Made by a program: the position numbers and the translations under genes. The notes under the pieces are model-generated. The model made no database searches. It was not told the DNA's origin and saw nothing but the letters and a program-made list of their open reading frames with translations. A stretch of DNA of 64,000 nt from Russula earlei (Eukaryota; Basidiomycota; Agaricomycetes; Russulales; Russulaceae). How positions within the stretch are numbered: position 1 is the stretch's first letter; each line of letters opens with the position of its first letter. This document shows positions 36,834-48,236 of the stretch, in pieces. Location: the NCBI GenBank assembly GCA_025769875.1, contig JAGFNK010000053.1, positions 62,001 to 126,000 on the forward strand, given 5' to 3'.

Positions 36834-37799
36834 CCACTTTCTCCACCGGGCCCCGCTTTCTGTACTGACTGAACTGACTCACTTACCTACGAACTCGCGC
36901 ATCGAACGCTCAAAGTAGCTGGACACTACATCGTCACGCGGGATGCGCAAGGGCAAAAGAAAGAACGACGGAGCGCTGTGTGTCTGTTTGACTGTCTGTT
37001 TGCTGTAGAGGTAGACTAGGACTAGTCATGCCTGCCATATTGCCGCGCCGCATGTTGCACGCACGCACACGAGTTAGGCGTTATAGTCCCTTGTGCCTTT
37101 TTTAACCGATGACACACTAGTCGTCATCGTCACATCCATCAAACAATTCCAGAACTCTCGATCTGCACGGGCTGCCGGCAGGGGGGACGGGGATGGGGAC
37201 GGGGACGGGGACGGGGAAGAGGGGTCATTAATAATTACGCGACGCATAAGCGCCCTCTCACCTCTTCATCCACACAAGTCAACACGCGGCTACCGTTCCC
37301 CCCCCCCCCCTTCCCTTGCGTCATGTACAGGCACGCCCGGCTCGCATAGTAAGACTTTCCGCACAAAAGAAGTGCAGTCTCAAAGGCGATCGTCACGATG
37401 ACGACAACCTGCCCCTGGATGGCGAGGCAACCCCATCAACCGACCAGCACAACCGGCACACATATGTTTTGCTATTTAATCCATTCGTTTATTCGTGCAT
37501 GCGTGACTGTGATGATCATAACAAGCCACTCTGTATTCCTAATGGTTTGGTAAACGACGAATGTGCGAGTCGATCACTGTGTTGTTGGAGAGGGAGAGAG
37601 AGAGGGAGGTGACCAAAAACATGTGCATGTAATGGGGGTATGGACGACGTTCAAGGGGAGCTGTGCATGTGACGATGACGAGAACCGGGTAAGTGCAGGT
37701 GCAACGTGATAAGTAAACAGTAAAAAAAAGAGAGAGAAGGCGAAAACGAGTCTAACTACACTATTGTACAAAGTGACGAGCATGTGTCCCGCACACCGC
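36834..37799. other. Intergenic with G-rich and C-rich runs
   Basis: Convergent 3' flanks of the SNF2-RING and Myb genes. It holds a short GGGGAC-type hexanucleotide repeat at about 37183-37219 and a run of 12 C near 37297-37308, and an AGAG purine run near 37591-37607. No gene was recognised. Confidence 0.55.
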
Positions 37800-40485
37800 T
37801 CAGCGTGATCGCCCGTCCCAGCTGGCGCGTTTACGCTTGTTATCCCCACAGCTTCTCTTGTTCAACAAAAGGTCCTGCGGTGACACGGCGCTCATCCCGC
37901 GCTGGTGCATTCGCTCCCTTAAGGGTATCGGTGCACCGGCGCCACCGCGGACAACCTTCGTTGGAACTGCAGGGTTGACGCATGCCAGGTCCAATGCGAG
38001 GCCTTGACGCGCCTCAGCGACGGCGGTGGAGGGGTGCACTGCCGTGCTGGTAGGGCCAGCAAGGCCAGTGGCATCGCCAGCGGCATTATTTGCCGCGCTG
38101 GTGCTGCCGGCGGTGTTCTGGAAGTAATGAAGGTCGAGGAATGGCAATGCGAATGCATCAGCCGCGTCGGCGAGGCCGTGAGGTAACATGAGTGCGTGTT
38201 CGGCGCCGCCGTTGCCGCTACTTGAGCCGCCGCTGAGACCGGCAAGGTCGAGAGAGAGAGAGCGGGAGGGTGTCAGTGGCGGTGCCAGTGCTGAAGGAAA
38301 GAAACGGTGCTCTGGGGGAGGGACGGAGAGCGACCGGCTTTGCTGCTGGTGCTGCTGGTGCTGCTGATGTTGGTGTTGGTGTTGGTGTTGGTGTTGGTGT
38401 TGGTGTTGATGCTGCTGCTGCTGCTGCTGTTGCCGTGGAACAGTGGGTGCGGGTCGCACGGGTGTGCCCGGCGCGGACTGCTGCACCTCGAGGTCGAGCA
38501 TGTCCTCGTGCACCATGCCGAACCCGTTCTGCGCCTGCGGCGGCGGTAACCGGGATCGAGGCTGGGCATGGGACTGGGATTGGGACTGGGAAGGGGACTG
38601 GCACGGGGGCTTGCGCTCGACGGCGTCCATCGGAGTGTCGAGGTCTACCGCATCCGGCTCACCATCGTTGAGATTGATGGCGGCGAGCTCAATCTCGTCG
38701 ATGCCCGGTAGAGCGGGGGTGTGCATCTGCAGTGGGTGAAGGGCGAGTCCAAGTCCCGCGGCGGCACCGGCAGCGCCGAATCCGAAACCTGGGCCGTAGT
38801 CAACCGAGACGGGAGGTTGGTGCGTGCGCGTGCCAAAGATGAGATCACCGGCGTAGTTCGAGTGATGGGTCACTCCGTGGAAGGCACTGCTTGGCATCAT
38901 CTCAGGGTCGCTGAACGTGCTGAGACCGTCGTGTTCGGGACCTGCCTCGGAGGCAAAGTCGTGGGCAAGGGAAGGCGGAAAAAGGTCATAGCGGTCCAGA
39001 ACGCCATGACTGAGGTGGGCAAAGGCAAAAGGTGAGTTTGGGGATGGCGACATGCCGCCAAAGTAGGAGGGCGAGCTAGAATTGGCCGTTGATTGGTCCA
39101 GCCTGGGGTTTGCCGAGAGCCAGTCCGTGGGACCCCACGCGGACTTGCCCACCATGGTCACGCCGTTCGGGCCAAGGCTGCGCCGCGAGAATGGGGAATC
39201 GAAAAAAAAATCGTGCGAGGAGGATGCGGGAGAGCCGGCAGTATTGCCTGTGGACCAGGTGGCGGCCGAGTGCATGGGGGTGTCGAGTGCGGACCAGGTC
39301 TGCGAGTGCGAGGAATCGGTCACGTCGGACTGGGACGCGCTAGGGAGGAACTCGGGGATGGCCAAGGGTTCAGCCGCTGAGGGGATGCCGACCTCACGAA
39401 AGGACACGAGGCTCTGCTGTTGGCGTGTCTCGGAGACCATGTGTTTCATAGGCTCCGGGTGGCTTGATCGCTTGTTGGCATACTTTGGCAAGTATTCGTC
39501 GTCGTCGTCTTCCCCCGAACTGTCCTCCTCCTCCTCAGAGCCGTTCGGACTTAGGGGGACACTCTTTGTCCCTCCGCGTAAAAAACCCTGGGTGGTGTAA
39601 CGACGCTTGCGACGGGCAGGACCAGTCTCGCGTGAGGCATGAAGTTGCTCGTCGGTCGCGGCAGTGAGTTTTTTCTTTGCAGAGTTGCGTGGCTTGTATC
39701 CCGCCGCCTGGTAGAGGTCGGGAAAAGCGTTGCGGAACCGATCACGAAGGTCAGTGGAGCGGCGATTCTGTTCCTGGAAGATTGGGTCTTTGACGATGGT
39801 GGCCCAGACGGTGCCGTGCTTGTCATAGCCAGCTTTGAGTGCGCGGTCCTCCTCTTCGGTGAAGGGGCGGCGCTTCTTACTACGCGTCTTCTCGAAGATG
39901 GACGTTCCGTCTGGAAGGGCGGAACGGACTTTAGAGGAGAGGTGAGTCTTCGCGTTAGGGTAGTGTTGCTTGTACGCATCCGGAAAGTATGTGCGGAAGC
40001 TGGATTGGATTGAATATATGAGATATGCACGTTTATGGGGGAGACTGACCGGTCCTTAAGATCCACTGGCGAGCGATTGTCAAAATGTAAGGAAGGGTCG
40101 TTCAAGATCGCTTTCCAGTTGCCTACGCCGTGCTATGTAAGAAAGGGGGAAAAAAAGGGGGGGGGGGGATGAGCACGCGTCGAACCCCACAAAGAGAAGC
40201 ACCTACACGATTACAGCCCTCTACGAGCATTTGCGTTTCTTCCATTGACCACTTCTTGCGGGCCTTTTTCTCGGGGGGCGCAGGGCTGGCGAGTCGACGG
40301 ACCTTGCCGCGGCGTTCTTCGGAGGGCGACGGCAAGCTGGTGTCGTCCCGGAACTTGAAAGCGGGGACCTCGCGCTCCGATGCGGGGGTCGCGAGAGAGA
40401 CGCGACGTTGCTTTGGGCCAGAGGAGGAGGTGAAGGGTGCGGTGAAGGAAAAGGTGGAAGTGTGCGTGCCGATTGTGGTGGCCAT
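37800..40485 (-). CDS. Double-Myb telobox protein, Tay1/Teb1 type
   Basis: Three exons (40207-40485, 40050-40132, 37800-39999) give 853 residues. Two Myb domains sit near the N-terminus. The first (KKWSMEETQMLVEGCNRHGVGNWKAIL) ends in VDLKDRFRTYFP; the second (RRPFTEEEDRALKAGYDKHGTVWATIV) ends in TDLRDRFRNAFP. The VDLKDRF-like third helix is the telobox type, which recognises TTAGGG-like repeats, and two such domains close together match Tay1 of yeasts/smuts and Teb1 of fission yeast. The remaining 600 residues are disordered: acidic and Ser-rich, then a Gln/His tract, ending in basic sequence (NKRKRASWDGRSR). By family it binds double-stranded telomere repeats and/or promoters carrying them; which applies here is inference. 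Confidence 0.85.
38346..38436 (-). repeat. Gln/His codon repeat in the Myb gene
   Basis: A microsatellite-like run of CAG, CAC and CAA codons. It encodes seven Gln, then about ten alternating His-Gln pairs, then Gln-rich sequence. It is likely to vary in length between strains. Confidence 0.9.
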
Positions 40486-41517
40486 TTGGGTGAAGAGCAG
40501 GATTGAAACAATGCGGAAACCGGGAGAACGGGAACGGGATGGGATAGGATGGAACGGAGGGAAGAGGGGGAGAGGAGGAGACTTTATGTTATGACGGAAG
40601 GGTGGGGAGGACACGCAGGCGAGCCACGTTGGAAGTTGCTGTATCGAGAGAGATGTCGGCGACCAGTGTGTGCGCGGTGTCAGACACGGTTATCCATCCA
40701 TCAACATCTCTGGCATCTCGAAACGCGTGTTGTCCTCGCTGCAGGCAAATGCAAATGCAAGTAAGTGAGAAAAAAACAACATTTCATTTTTCATCCCATT
40801 CTTCATCGCATGGCATGGCATGGCATGGCGCGGCCTGCTAGGCGACCGAGAACTGACGTCTTTACCGCCCACCCTCGATCTCTCTTTCCCCTCTTCTAAA
40901 GCTTGTCCCTGAACACATCCTCCTTTGGTACTTCTTCACAGACAACAACGTTAACACCCTCTTGCGGCTACACCCGTACATCTCCCTCCCCTCCCTGCCT
41001 CGTTGCATCCTTGTGCATCATCATTCCCCTCCTCCCCCTCCTCCTCCTCACTTACCCGGCACGTCCGGCCCGGGTACTTCCCAGCCAGTCTACCTCCTTA
41101 TCGGCAGTTTGTACTCCCAGGTGGCGCATGAAAAAACAAAAACAAAAAGAGGAAACATGTGCTGTAGGGAGCAGTGTAGCCTGTCCATTCTTTCCTTGTA
41201 TGCAAAGAGCGAGCAATCAGTGCATCCTCACCCCAATCTGATATCAGCAAGCCGTGACGCGTGAGGGCCCCATTCCAAACCTCACCTCTCCATCTGGCAC
41301 ACGACTTGCCGCAGCTCGGGCTCGACAACTCTCCGGAGCATCACACATCTGATATCTTGCTTCTAATGCATTGTGATGTGTCTCTGGATCTAGTACAGCT
41401 TCAGCCTGACAGCAATCAAAAGAAGCACCCGGTACATGACTCATTACACGGCTCTGTAGTCACAGGAAACGTTACGGATGCAGTGGGTCGGCCATTGAAA
41501 AGGACGGCACCTACAGG
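40486..41517. other. Intergenic, Myb gene upstream region
   Basis: About 1 kb between the Myb-gene start and the Rpn9 stop. It contains a TGGCA pentanucleotide repeated about four times at 40809-40829. Downstream, C/T-rich sequence follows. No conserved coding sequence was seen. Confidence 0.5.
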
Positions 41518-43093
41518 CTACGAGGAGACGAGTAATTCTGGGGCGATACGTTCCGCCACACCATCTAGCTTCTTTTTCCAAGCTTCTAGCCTATCTGCGA
41601 GCTTGCCTATCTGTGCGCGAGAGAGGACGCGCGGCTGTACCCATGTAATTACTGCTTTTTGGTCAACCTGGTCGATTGAACCCCGGATCAGCTTCAAGCT
41701 ATCCCATTTTGGTCAGCCCACGATGGAAGAACAAGTGATCAAGTCACCTCAGCGCCTTCATGATAAGGTGCTCGACCTCGTCCAGTGGCAGTCTAGTCTC
41801 TTCGGAGATTGCTTGGAAGGACATCGTCCGGTCATAGGCACCCCGTGCGAAGACGGATTCGATCAATGCCATGAGGCAGATCTTCTGCCGTAGGAACGGA
41901 TAGTTTCCCAGGAGTATCGGCTGAAGTTACGATCACCATACACGTCTGTCAGATCTCGCCTTCTTGCCTCGAGGGGGTAATGGCGTACCTCCTGCCCGAA
42001 TAGTGGGCTCTGCGCTTCGAATTTACCGATATTGCCCTCGTTGAATGTGAAAAGAAGCTTCTTAATCCATTCATGGGCAGTACCATCCAGCGAGTCGAGG
42101 ATGGGGTGCATTAGCTACGCAATACCGCATTACCACATCAAACCGCCGCAAAAGATAAGCGTCGTTCTGGGCTCACAGTCAGCTGAGTAACATACCAGCT
42201 CACCAAAGTTGTAGATCGTCTCGGCCAAAAAGGCTGAGAGTGCCAGATCATGCGCACGTAAGAGACGCTCGTCCTGTGACATATCCTTCTCAAGGTCGAC
42301 GCAAGCAAGGTAGAGCAGCGAGTTCCTGTAATATGGTGCATACTCCGCCTTTGCCTGTTCAATCATACGTGTTGAGCGGCACGATAAATTTATCTTACGC
42401 CACAAGTCGCACACCTTGTAGTAATCAGCCGCGACGCGATAGTACGCACCGTTGACGGCGTTGTCGACTGCATCCAGGTTGTCCAAAATCTTCCATGCGG
42501 CATCGATGTCAGTTTTGCTGCCTTCGAGGTCACCGAATAATAATTTCGCGTGGGCAAGCGTGGAGAGGACCAAGACGTGCGCGTCCGGGGACTTGTCTTG
42601 GGTTATGCGAGAGAGCAGATCCGTCAAGAACTCGAGGTGTTGTCCGGGGTCTGCGGGGCGCCGGAAGCGATCAATGAACGACGCAAGGAGAGGAGGGGCC
42701 AGCAAAAGAAAGCGCACTGTCTATATCCTGCGAAATCTTGATACCCATCTCCGCAAGCCTTAAAGGGTTTAGACGCTCCTCGAAATCGCGCACGAAGCGC
42801 GTATACACGTCGACACGATACGGGTTTGCGAGAGGATGGTCGAAGAATTCGTCAACTCTTTGCGTCAGCTGATGCCATAGTCTGCGCGCGATTGCCTATC
42901 ACGTCAGGAACCCGTCTGGGGGAAGGGGAAGCATGCGAACGTACTTGCGTGAGTACAAGTTCTGGAAGGACTCAAAAAAGGGGTGGAGTTCGGAGGGCGT
43001 GGCGGAGATGGCGGTTATAAGATACTCCTCGACGTCGAGCTTTGGAGGCCGTGGCCTGGCTGAAGAAGGTTGCGCTGCTGAAGACGACGACAT
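41518..43093 (-). CDS. RPN9: 26S proteasome regulatory subunit Rpn9
   Basis: Non-catalytic lid subunit of the 26S proteasome (PSMD13 in animals). Several exons on the minus strand: start ATG at 43091-43093 (MSSSSAAQPSSARPRPPKLDVEEYL), then helical repeats (LWHQLTQRVDEFFDHPLANPYRVDVYTRFVRDFEERLNPLRLAEMG; DPGQHLEFLTDLLSRI; KLLFGDLEGSKTDIDAAWKILDNLD; AEYAPYYRNSLLYLACVDLE; ALSAFLAETIYNFGELL), and a PCI domain at the C-terminus (GNYPFLRQKICLMALIESVFARGAYDRTMSF, ISEETRLPLDEVEHLIMKALRLIRGSIDQVD). It ends APELLVSS with TAG at 41518-41520. Order and length fit the family. It is divergent from the F-box gene at 43449. Confidence 0.93.
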
Positions 43094-43448
43094 GACGGAG
43101 AGCGGATGTCCGCACGACGTGACGCGTCTCCTTTCTTGTTTGTCACTGTGTACGCAGGTGGGGAGCCTCAACTGAACCGCTTGCTGGGTCAACGTGAAGG
43201 CTGGAGTGATTACATCGCCACTAATACTACAACTGAGTCCCTCTGTAATGTAATGCATTGACCAGATCGTCAACGTCGGGTGCGGTGGCGGCCCGGTGAC
43301 GATGGGGCGGGGCGGTAAGGGTGCCGGTTCGCTTCGCTTCGCATCGTCGCATCTCCGTGCTGCCCACTTTGCCTGGCAACGTGGGCAATCGATTGCTGAC
43401 GCTAGGCGTGCATGCTCGTTCATCCGTGCTGCAACGCACTCAACCGTC
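43094..43448. promoter_or_regulatory. Divergent promoter of RPN9 and F-box gene
   Basis: 355 bp between two start codons. I looked for the yeast Rpn4 proteasome element (GGTGGCAAA) and saw only the partial match GGTGGCGGC at 43283-43291, which I do not call. No gene inside. Confidence 0.35.
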
Positions 43449-44943
43449 ATGTGTGCGTCACTCCTTCGGCTACCCTACGACATCCTGGAACACCTAGTCG
43501 AGACTCTGGACCGACCAGATCTACTCTCCCTCGCGCTCACATGCACCTCATGGAAGCACATCATTATCCCTCGTCACCTCGAATATCGCGAGATATCGCT
43601 CTCCGTCGATCATTATGCTGTCTGGAGACACCTAGCAGAGCGACCGAGCCTGGCCGCCAATGTACGCAGGCTTGTCATCACCGAGTCCGAGTACTGCCAC
43701 TCTAGCATATCCTTCCCCGCGATAAGCTTCTTCCGATCGCAGATTCCAACCACCCTGGTGCAGCCTTTGTCAGACTGCAGCATGTTACATCCATCCGATT
43801 ATCCACTGAGGGCATTGCGGAATATGAGGCTACTGAAGACACTTGAATTCGAAAATATATTTCGATGGGCTGAAGGCTCACCTGATACCCTCTCACTCTT
43901 CCTCTCACACATACCTTCCGTGGAGAATTTAGTATTGAGGTCCTCGAGATCCCACGGTCTTGATGATGAGGAGAGCAGCGAGGATGCCGATGCTCCGGTG
44001 AGCAATATCTGCAGTCTCTTGAGATCGTTTCACTCATGCGATTGTATCCAAAGTCGGTTTGGGTGTTCCCCAACCTCAAGTCTGCCATCTTAACTGGAAT
44101 GCCCTGGTATAAAAAGTATATCCGTCCCTTTAGTGCTGCCCTGCTATCCTCGTCACAGCTCAAGGTCGGTTCGTTCCGCCTTCATGGAAACAGTGAGGTA
44201 CATTTACGTGGACTTTACACAAACAGGTCCTTCACTTGCCACATTTCGTCGGCTACACGTCCAACGTCGCCTCGCTTTTGGACAACTGTCGATTCCCATC
44301 CCTTGTCGAACTCAACCTAGGCTGGGGCTGGACGTACGAGACGTACCCGTACGCTCAGCGGTTCCTGGAAGCGCACCCGACCATCGAAACCCTGACGTGG
44401 ACCTGCGCATACAACGTCGTCCTAGCCCGCGGCTCGCTACCGCACCTGAAGCACCTCTGTGTCTCCCATCTCTCCTTCGTGCGCGCCCTTAGCGCCGCGC
44501 GCGGACCGGACGCGAAGCTCTGCCTCGAGACCCTCGGCGACCTCTTCCTCTTCTCGAGCGACCTCCCGACGGACCTGCGCGACATTGACGGCCTCTCCGT
44601 CCGCAAGCTATCGATCAAATTCTGTGACAGCCTCGCGACCCTCCGCGCCGTCGCCGCCTTCTTCCCCGCTGTGACGCACCTGAGCATACACGGGAGCGTG
44701 TTCATCCGCCCAAAGTCGCGCTGGACGCGGGCGTTCCGCAGGCTCGCTCGCCGTCTCTTCCCGCACCGCTTCGCGAACAGGATCAGTCCCATCTGCCCGC
44801 GTGTCGAAGACGTCCTCCCGCTCTTCCCGGAACTCGAGGACCTCAGTGGCTCCAGCTTTCCGCACGGCATCGCCGCGTCGTCGCTCCAAGACATCCGCGC
44901 GCGCTTTCCAAAACTGCGTCGTCTCGAACCCTTCGATCTCTAG
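43449..44943 (+). CDS. F-box/leucine-rich protein
   Basis: Three exons (43449-43997, 44054-44164, 44227-44943) with phase-0 junctions give 458 residues. The F-box is at the N-terminus (LLRLPYDILEHLVETLDRPDLLSLALTCTSWKHIIIPRHLEYREISL). The rest has irregular LRR-like strands (LKTLEFENIF, VENLVLRSS, LVELNLGWGW, LGDLFLFSSDLPTDL, VTHLSIHGSVF, FPELEDLSGSSF), typical of the expanded mushroom F-box group. Codon use in exon 3 is strongly C/G-ending compared with exons 1-2. The likely role is a substrate receptor of an SCF ubiquitin ligase with unknown target. Confidence 0.88.
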
Positions 44944-45549
44944 TTCCTTTTCTTTCTATCCCTCTGCTCGTATATCGTTTCGCACCATTTTATCCCTTTC
45001 CTTCATGCCCTCTTTTCCCCCGTGTGACGTGTCTGGTTCACGCTTCTCGCCGTTGCTCTTTGTCCGCGCTTTTCACACTCATAATCATCTAGGAATGCTG
45101 TAAGACCATTTGTGACTTCGTCTCGATGTTGGTATCTACTTTCCATGTATTACTTTATGCGACGTCTGACTCCCTACCCATGTCGCAAAGAAAAGGTCGA
45201 AGAAATACAACTGATATGACTATGATCGCTAAGCATTACCCCTCACGGGATGCAAACCGCGAACGTGTGACCGCAGCTTGAACTGACCGAATGGAGGTGT
45301 ATCTCGAACGAAATGCACAATTACCCAGCAGTCGGCCAAAAACAAGATAAATTTCAAACATAAATTACAGCCCAAGGGGGTGCTATACAAAGAAAGTAAG
45401 TTATGAGTGGGTTATCAAGGCTATGGCTACATCTAGGAACAAGGTGTGTATCGAGTCTCAAAGTCATTTCCGACGTACATGTTTTAAGCTGATTGCCTGG
45501 TGCAGCTACTCAGAACGGAACAATACGAAGTCAGGCTTGAAATGAAAGG
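44944..45549. other. Intergenic between convergent genes
   Basis: 3' flanks of the F-box gene and STE3-like receptor 1. A 33-codon frame from about 45180 and others were checked for a C-terminal CaaX box; none ends in one. Nothing else was recognised. This is the left border of the receptor cluster. Confidence 0.5.
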
Positions 45550-47189
45550 TCATACGCTCTCATACGTATCGAGGAAAGACGAGGTTGGACGATGTGGGAG
45601 AGGCGAGTTGAGTCTGCTAGGAGAGAAGGAAAGTACCACGGCGTTGGCAACCGGCAGTGGCGGGACCGGAAAGGCGGATACCACGGGCGACCCCACCACG
45701 GCCTTAGAGGGAGCGGTGACAAGCCGAAAGTCGCCTTCGTCATCCGGAAAACCCAAGCCTTTGAGCTGGTTATCGATTCCGTCGAAGATAGACGCGTCGG
45801 AGGTGAGCCTATACTGAGACATCGAGGACGATGAAGAAGCCTTGCGTTCCTTCGTCGCCTCAAGCCGGACGCTGCTATGGCTACCCAGCGCGGTAAAGCC
45901 ATCTTTGAAGGAGCCGAACGTCGCCATGCCCTTCTTGAGACCTGGACCGAAGCTATTGGCAGAGGTAGCTGCGGAGCCGCTCGTTCTGCTGATACCAAAC
46001 TCGGGGAAGCGTAGCCGGCTGCTGGCGAACGAATATGCCTTGCGGTAGTGCTTTCGTGCCTCCTCCGCGAAACCAAAGAATGCGAAAAAAAGGAAGGCAG
46101 AAAGGACAATGAGCCATCTGTTAAGTTCTACGACGACCTGTATTGCTGGCAAGGCACGCCATGTAGCAGAGGGGTACTGGTCGACATGAGAATAGTTGAA
46201 GTGCGTGTCGTTCCAGCTGATCCAAGGGAATATAGGAAAGTAGTGGGCATTGAGATATATGGCGTATAAAGTGATGGGCAGACTGATAAAAATTTGGGAG
46301 CTGGACAGCGCAATGAGGCGAATGTATCGGGCCTGATTGGGGCCTTTGTTTGATCCTGGCATCTCCATGAGCTGCTTAGAGCTTCTCCAAAAGAGACGGA
46401 TATTGAGAACTAAAGTACGATGAGCCGCAATGACAGGAGAGTGGCCATGACAGTCCAACGCACCACTGAATACAAGAGTGATGACGTCCAGAACAGCGGG
46501 CCAGATGAAGTACAAGGGGTATGCCGGGGGGACATTGTAGGTGTTTGGGAGGCATCCGATTTCCTCAAAGATGTCGAAGCGGTGGCCCTCAACAACGATT
46601 TCTTTGAAATGAGTCAGAGAGAGAGGATGGGAAGCGAGTAGGGTTGGGTTTGACGCACGCAGTATCATCTGCAGAAAGGGAACCCCGAGACCAATCGCGA
46701 GGTCAACACAGATGGCGCGACGCTTCTCAGCTCTCGTCGTTAAAATTGCATTTGCCGATGCAATCCTGAACAGGCGATGATTGATCACAAGGACCGCTGC
46801 CGGGCAAACCAGCGCTAAGGCCGACAATGAAGCGGGAAGCTATTTCCAGGTATCAAGCATGATACGAATCATTAAGGGCGGAGAGTACGAGTGAAGGAAA
46901 TATCACAGACATATATCGCACCAAACCGGGGCCACACTCTCCACAGAGCTGTTCCAAACGACGGAATTGATGAAAGCATTCAAACAGCCTAGGCCAGCCC
47001 AGGCCATGAACAAAGAGGTGCCGACATTCGAGGCTGGAGGAAAGAGAGGCCGAAAGGAGTCAGGCGAACGGAAGGAAGCCAGTAGAGAAGCGTCGCGAGA
47101 GTACCTTCCACATGCCAAGAGAGAGGAATGGCGCATAATAAGAAACCGATGAAAGCGAAAGCGGAGAATATTCCGTTGGGATAGGCCAT
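45550..47189 (-). CDS. STE3-like pheromone receptor 1
   Basis: Seven-helix receptor of the fungal STE3 (class D GPCR) family, which binds farnesylated peptide pheromones and signals through a G protein. Exon 1 (47105-47189) encodes MAYPNGIFSAFAFIGFLLCAIPLSWHVE; exon 2 (46911-47033) ASNVGTSLFMAWAGLGCLNAFINSVVW...CDI; later exons give PAAVLVINHRLFRIAS, RAEKRRAICVDLAIGLGVPFLQM, EGHRFDIFEEIGC, FPWISWNDTHFNYSHV and the hallmark FFAFFGFAEEARKHYRKAY before a Ser-rich cytoplasmic tail ending DTYESV. It is the most diverged of the four copies. At the exon 2/3 junction the obvious splice is one base out of frame, so the gene may be damaged or the sequence may hold an error. Confidence 0.8.
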
Positions 47190-47742
47190 GTGAGAATGGC
47201 TACGGAGAGGAAGAGCGAAGGACAAAAGAGTGGAAGAGGGATGGAAAGGAGGGTAGATATGAAGGGGTTGAGCAATATAAGAGAGCGGGCTGGATGCGGT
47301 GACCTTGTCCGCTGTGAATGGAGACTCTTGTGGTTGGTAGGGTCATATGGTGTTGATGGCGAGCGTTGTACTTGTGGACACGATCATCCCGCGGGGATGG
47401 AAGACACAACCTCTGCTTGTTCCAAATTTGGCAAACTGGTAGCAGTAGCTCTGCAATGTGCCCCAGGAAGGTATCATTGATGGACACACGGCTTTTCTTT
47501 TTTCTGGGAGGTGATCCTCAGCAAAATTGGTTATACTTGTGTGGGGCGTGTCGTACAGAGAGGAGACACTTTCAAGAAGAACACTCTGGAATTTCAACTT
47601 CTCAGGCTGCCATTTGGTCGCATGGTACTGGTGCCACCTAAGAATTATACAAGTTCATCGTGATGAACGTCGGCGAGCTCTCGGCTCATCAAGAGTACTA
47701 TAACACACCAATGGCTGTGCCAGTTGACGACAAGTCACTTGG
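47190..47742. other. Upstream region of receptor 1 with possible retroelement scrap
   Basis: Promoter side of receptor 1. At about 47570-47650 a frame reads LEFQLLRLPFGRM, resembling the reverse transcriptase motif (xPFGLxxAP) of Ty3-type elements, followed by a stop. It is short and isolated, so at most a remnant. Confidence 0.3.
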
Positions 47743-48050
47743 GGTGGAAAATACACATTTGTGACTGACAAAAGTGTAACATTTGGTTTATATTTTATTA
47801 TCATAAAAAAATTCTTAAGCTCGCAGGCCATGGCCTGTACTGTAGACATGAAGTTATAAAATGATGATGGAATAATGTATAGATGGTTTGCCTGCAAGCT
47901 TACTACAAACCTCCCTGAGCAACAATGTTCATAAATCGTTTATAGAATTTTATACAAACTAATGTTACTGTAACATATTTTTTCCCTGAAAATTGTAACA
48001 TAACTCAAAATGTTACACACTTTTTTTAGTCATAAAGTGTATTTTCCACC
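47743..48050. mobile_element. MITE-like element, about 308 bp
   Basis: The two ends are inverted copies of each other over about 40 bp: the left end starts GGTGGAAAATACACATTTGT and the right end finishes with the complement of GGTGGAAAATACACTTTATG, and the similarity continues into a GTGTAACATTT block. The interior is AT-rich and non-coding. Size, AT content and inverted ends fit a miniature inverted-repeat transposable element. I could not identify a target-site duplication with certainty. Confidence 0.7.
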
Positions 48051-48145
48051 ATGCTCGCTGATCATTGGAATTGGAAATGCTTCCCTTTCATCCATCTTAT
48101 CTAATCTGTCAACAGCATTTCTCCTATTCTCCCTTTACGTCAGCG

Positions 48146-48180
48146 TGCGCTCCCGACATCGTCATAAAACATAAAAAGGG
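48146..48180 (+). promoter_or_regulatory. Putative metallothionein promoter elements
   Basis: A TATA-like ATAAAAAGGG at 48171-48180 lies 57 bp before the metallothionein start codon. A TGCGCTC at 48146-48152 matches the TGCRCNC metal-response core known from animals. The latter is a short match and could be chance. Confidence 0.35.
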
Positions 48181-48236
48181 GGTTGGACTGAGACCGACCC
48201 CCTTCAGAACCCGTCTCATCTAACAAACAACTAACT

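Noticed and set aside
38218..38671. Long frames on both strands over the Gln/His repeat
   Set aside because: These are by-products of trinucleotide repetition within the Myb gene.
43283..43291. Rpn4-type proteasome promoter element near RPN9
   Set aside because: The match is only partial (GGTGGCGGC versus GGTGGCAAA), and such elements are not established in basidiomycetes.
45370..45460. Minus-strand 15-codon frame near the receptor 1 3' end ending in Cys-Ser
   Set aside because: Too short, with no CaaX.
47520..47660. Retrotransposon insertion inferred from an LPFG motif
   Set aside because: Only a dozen residues resemble reverse transcriptase and no LTR was found, so it is noted only as a possible scrap.
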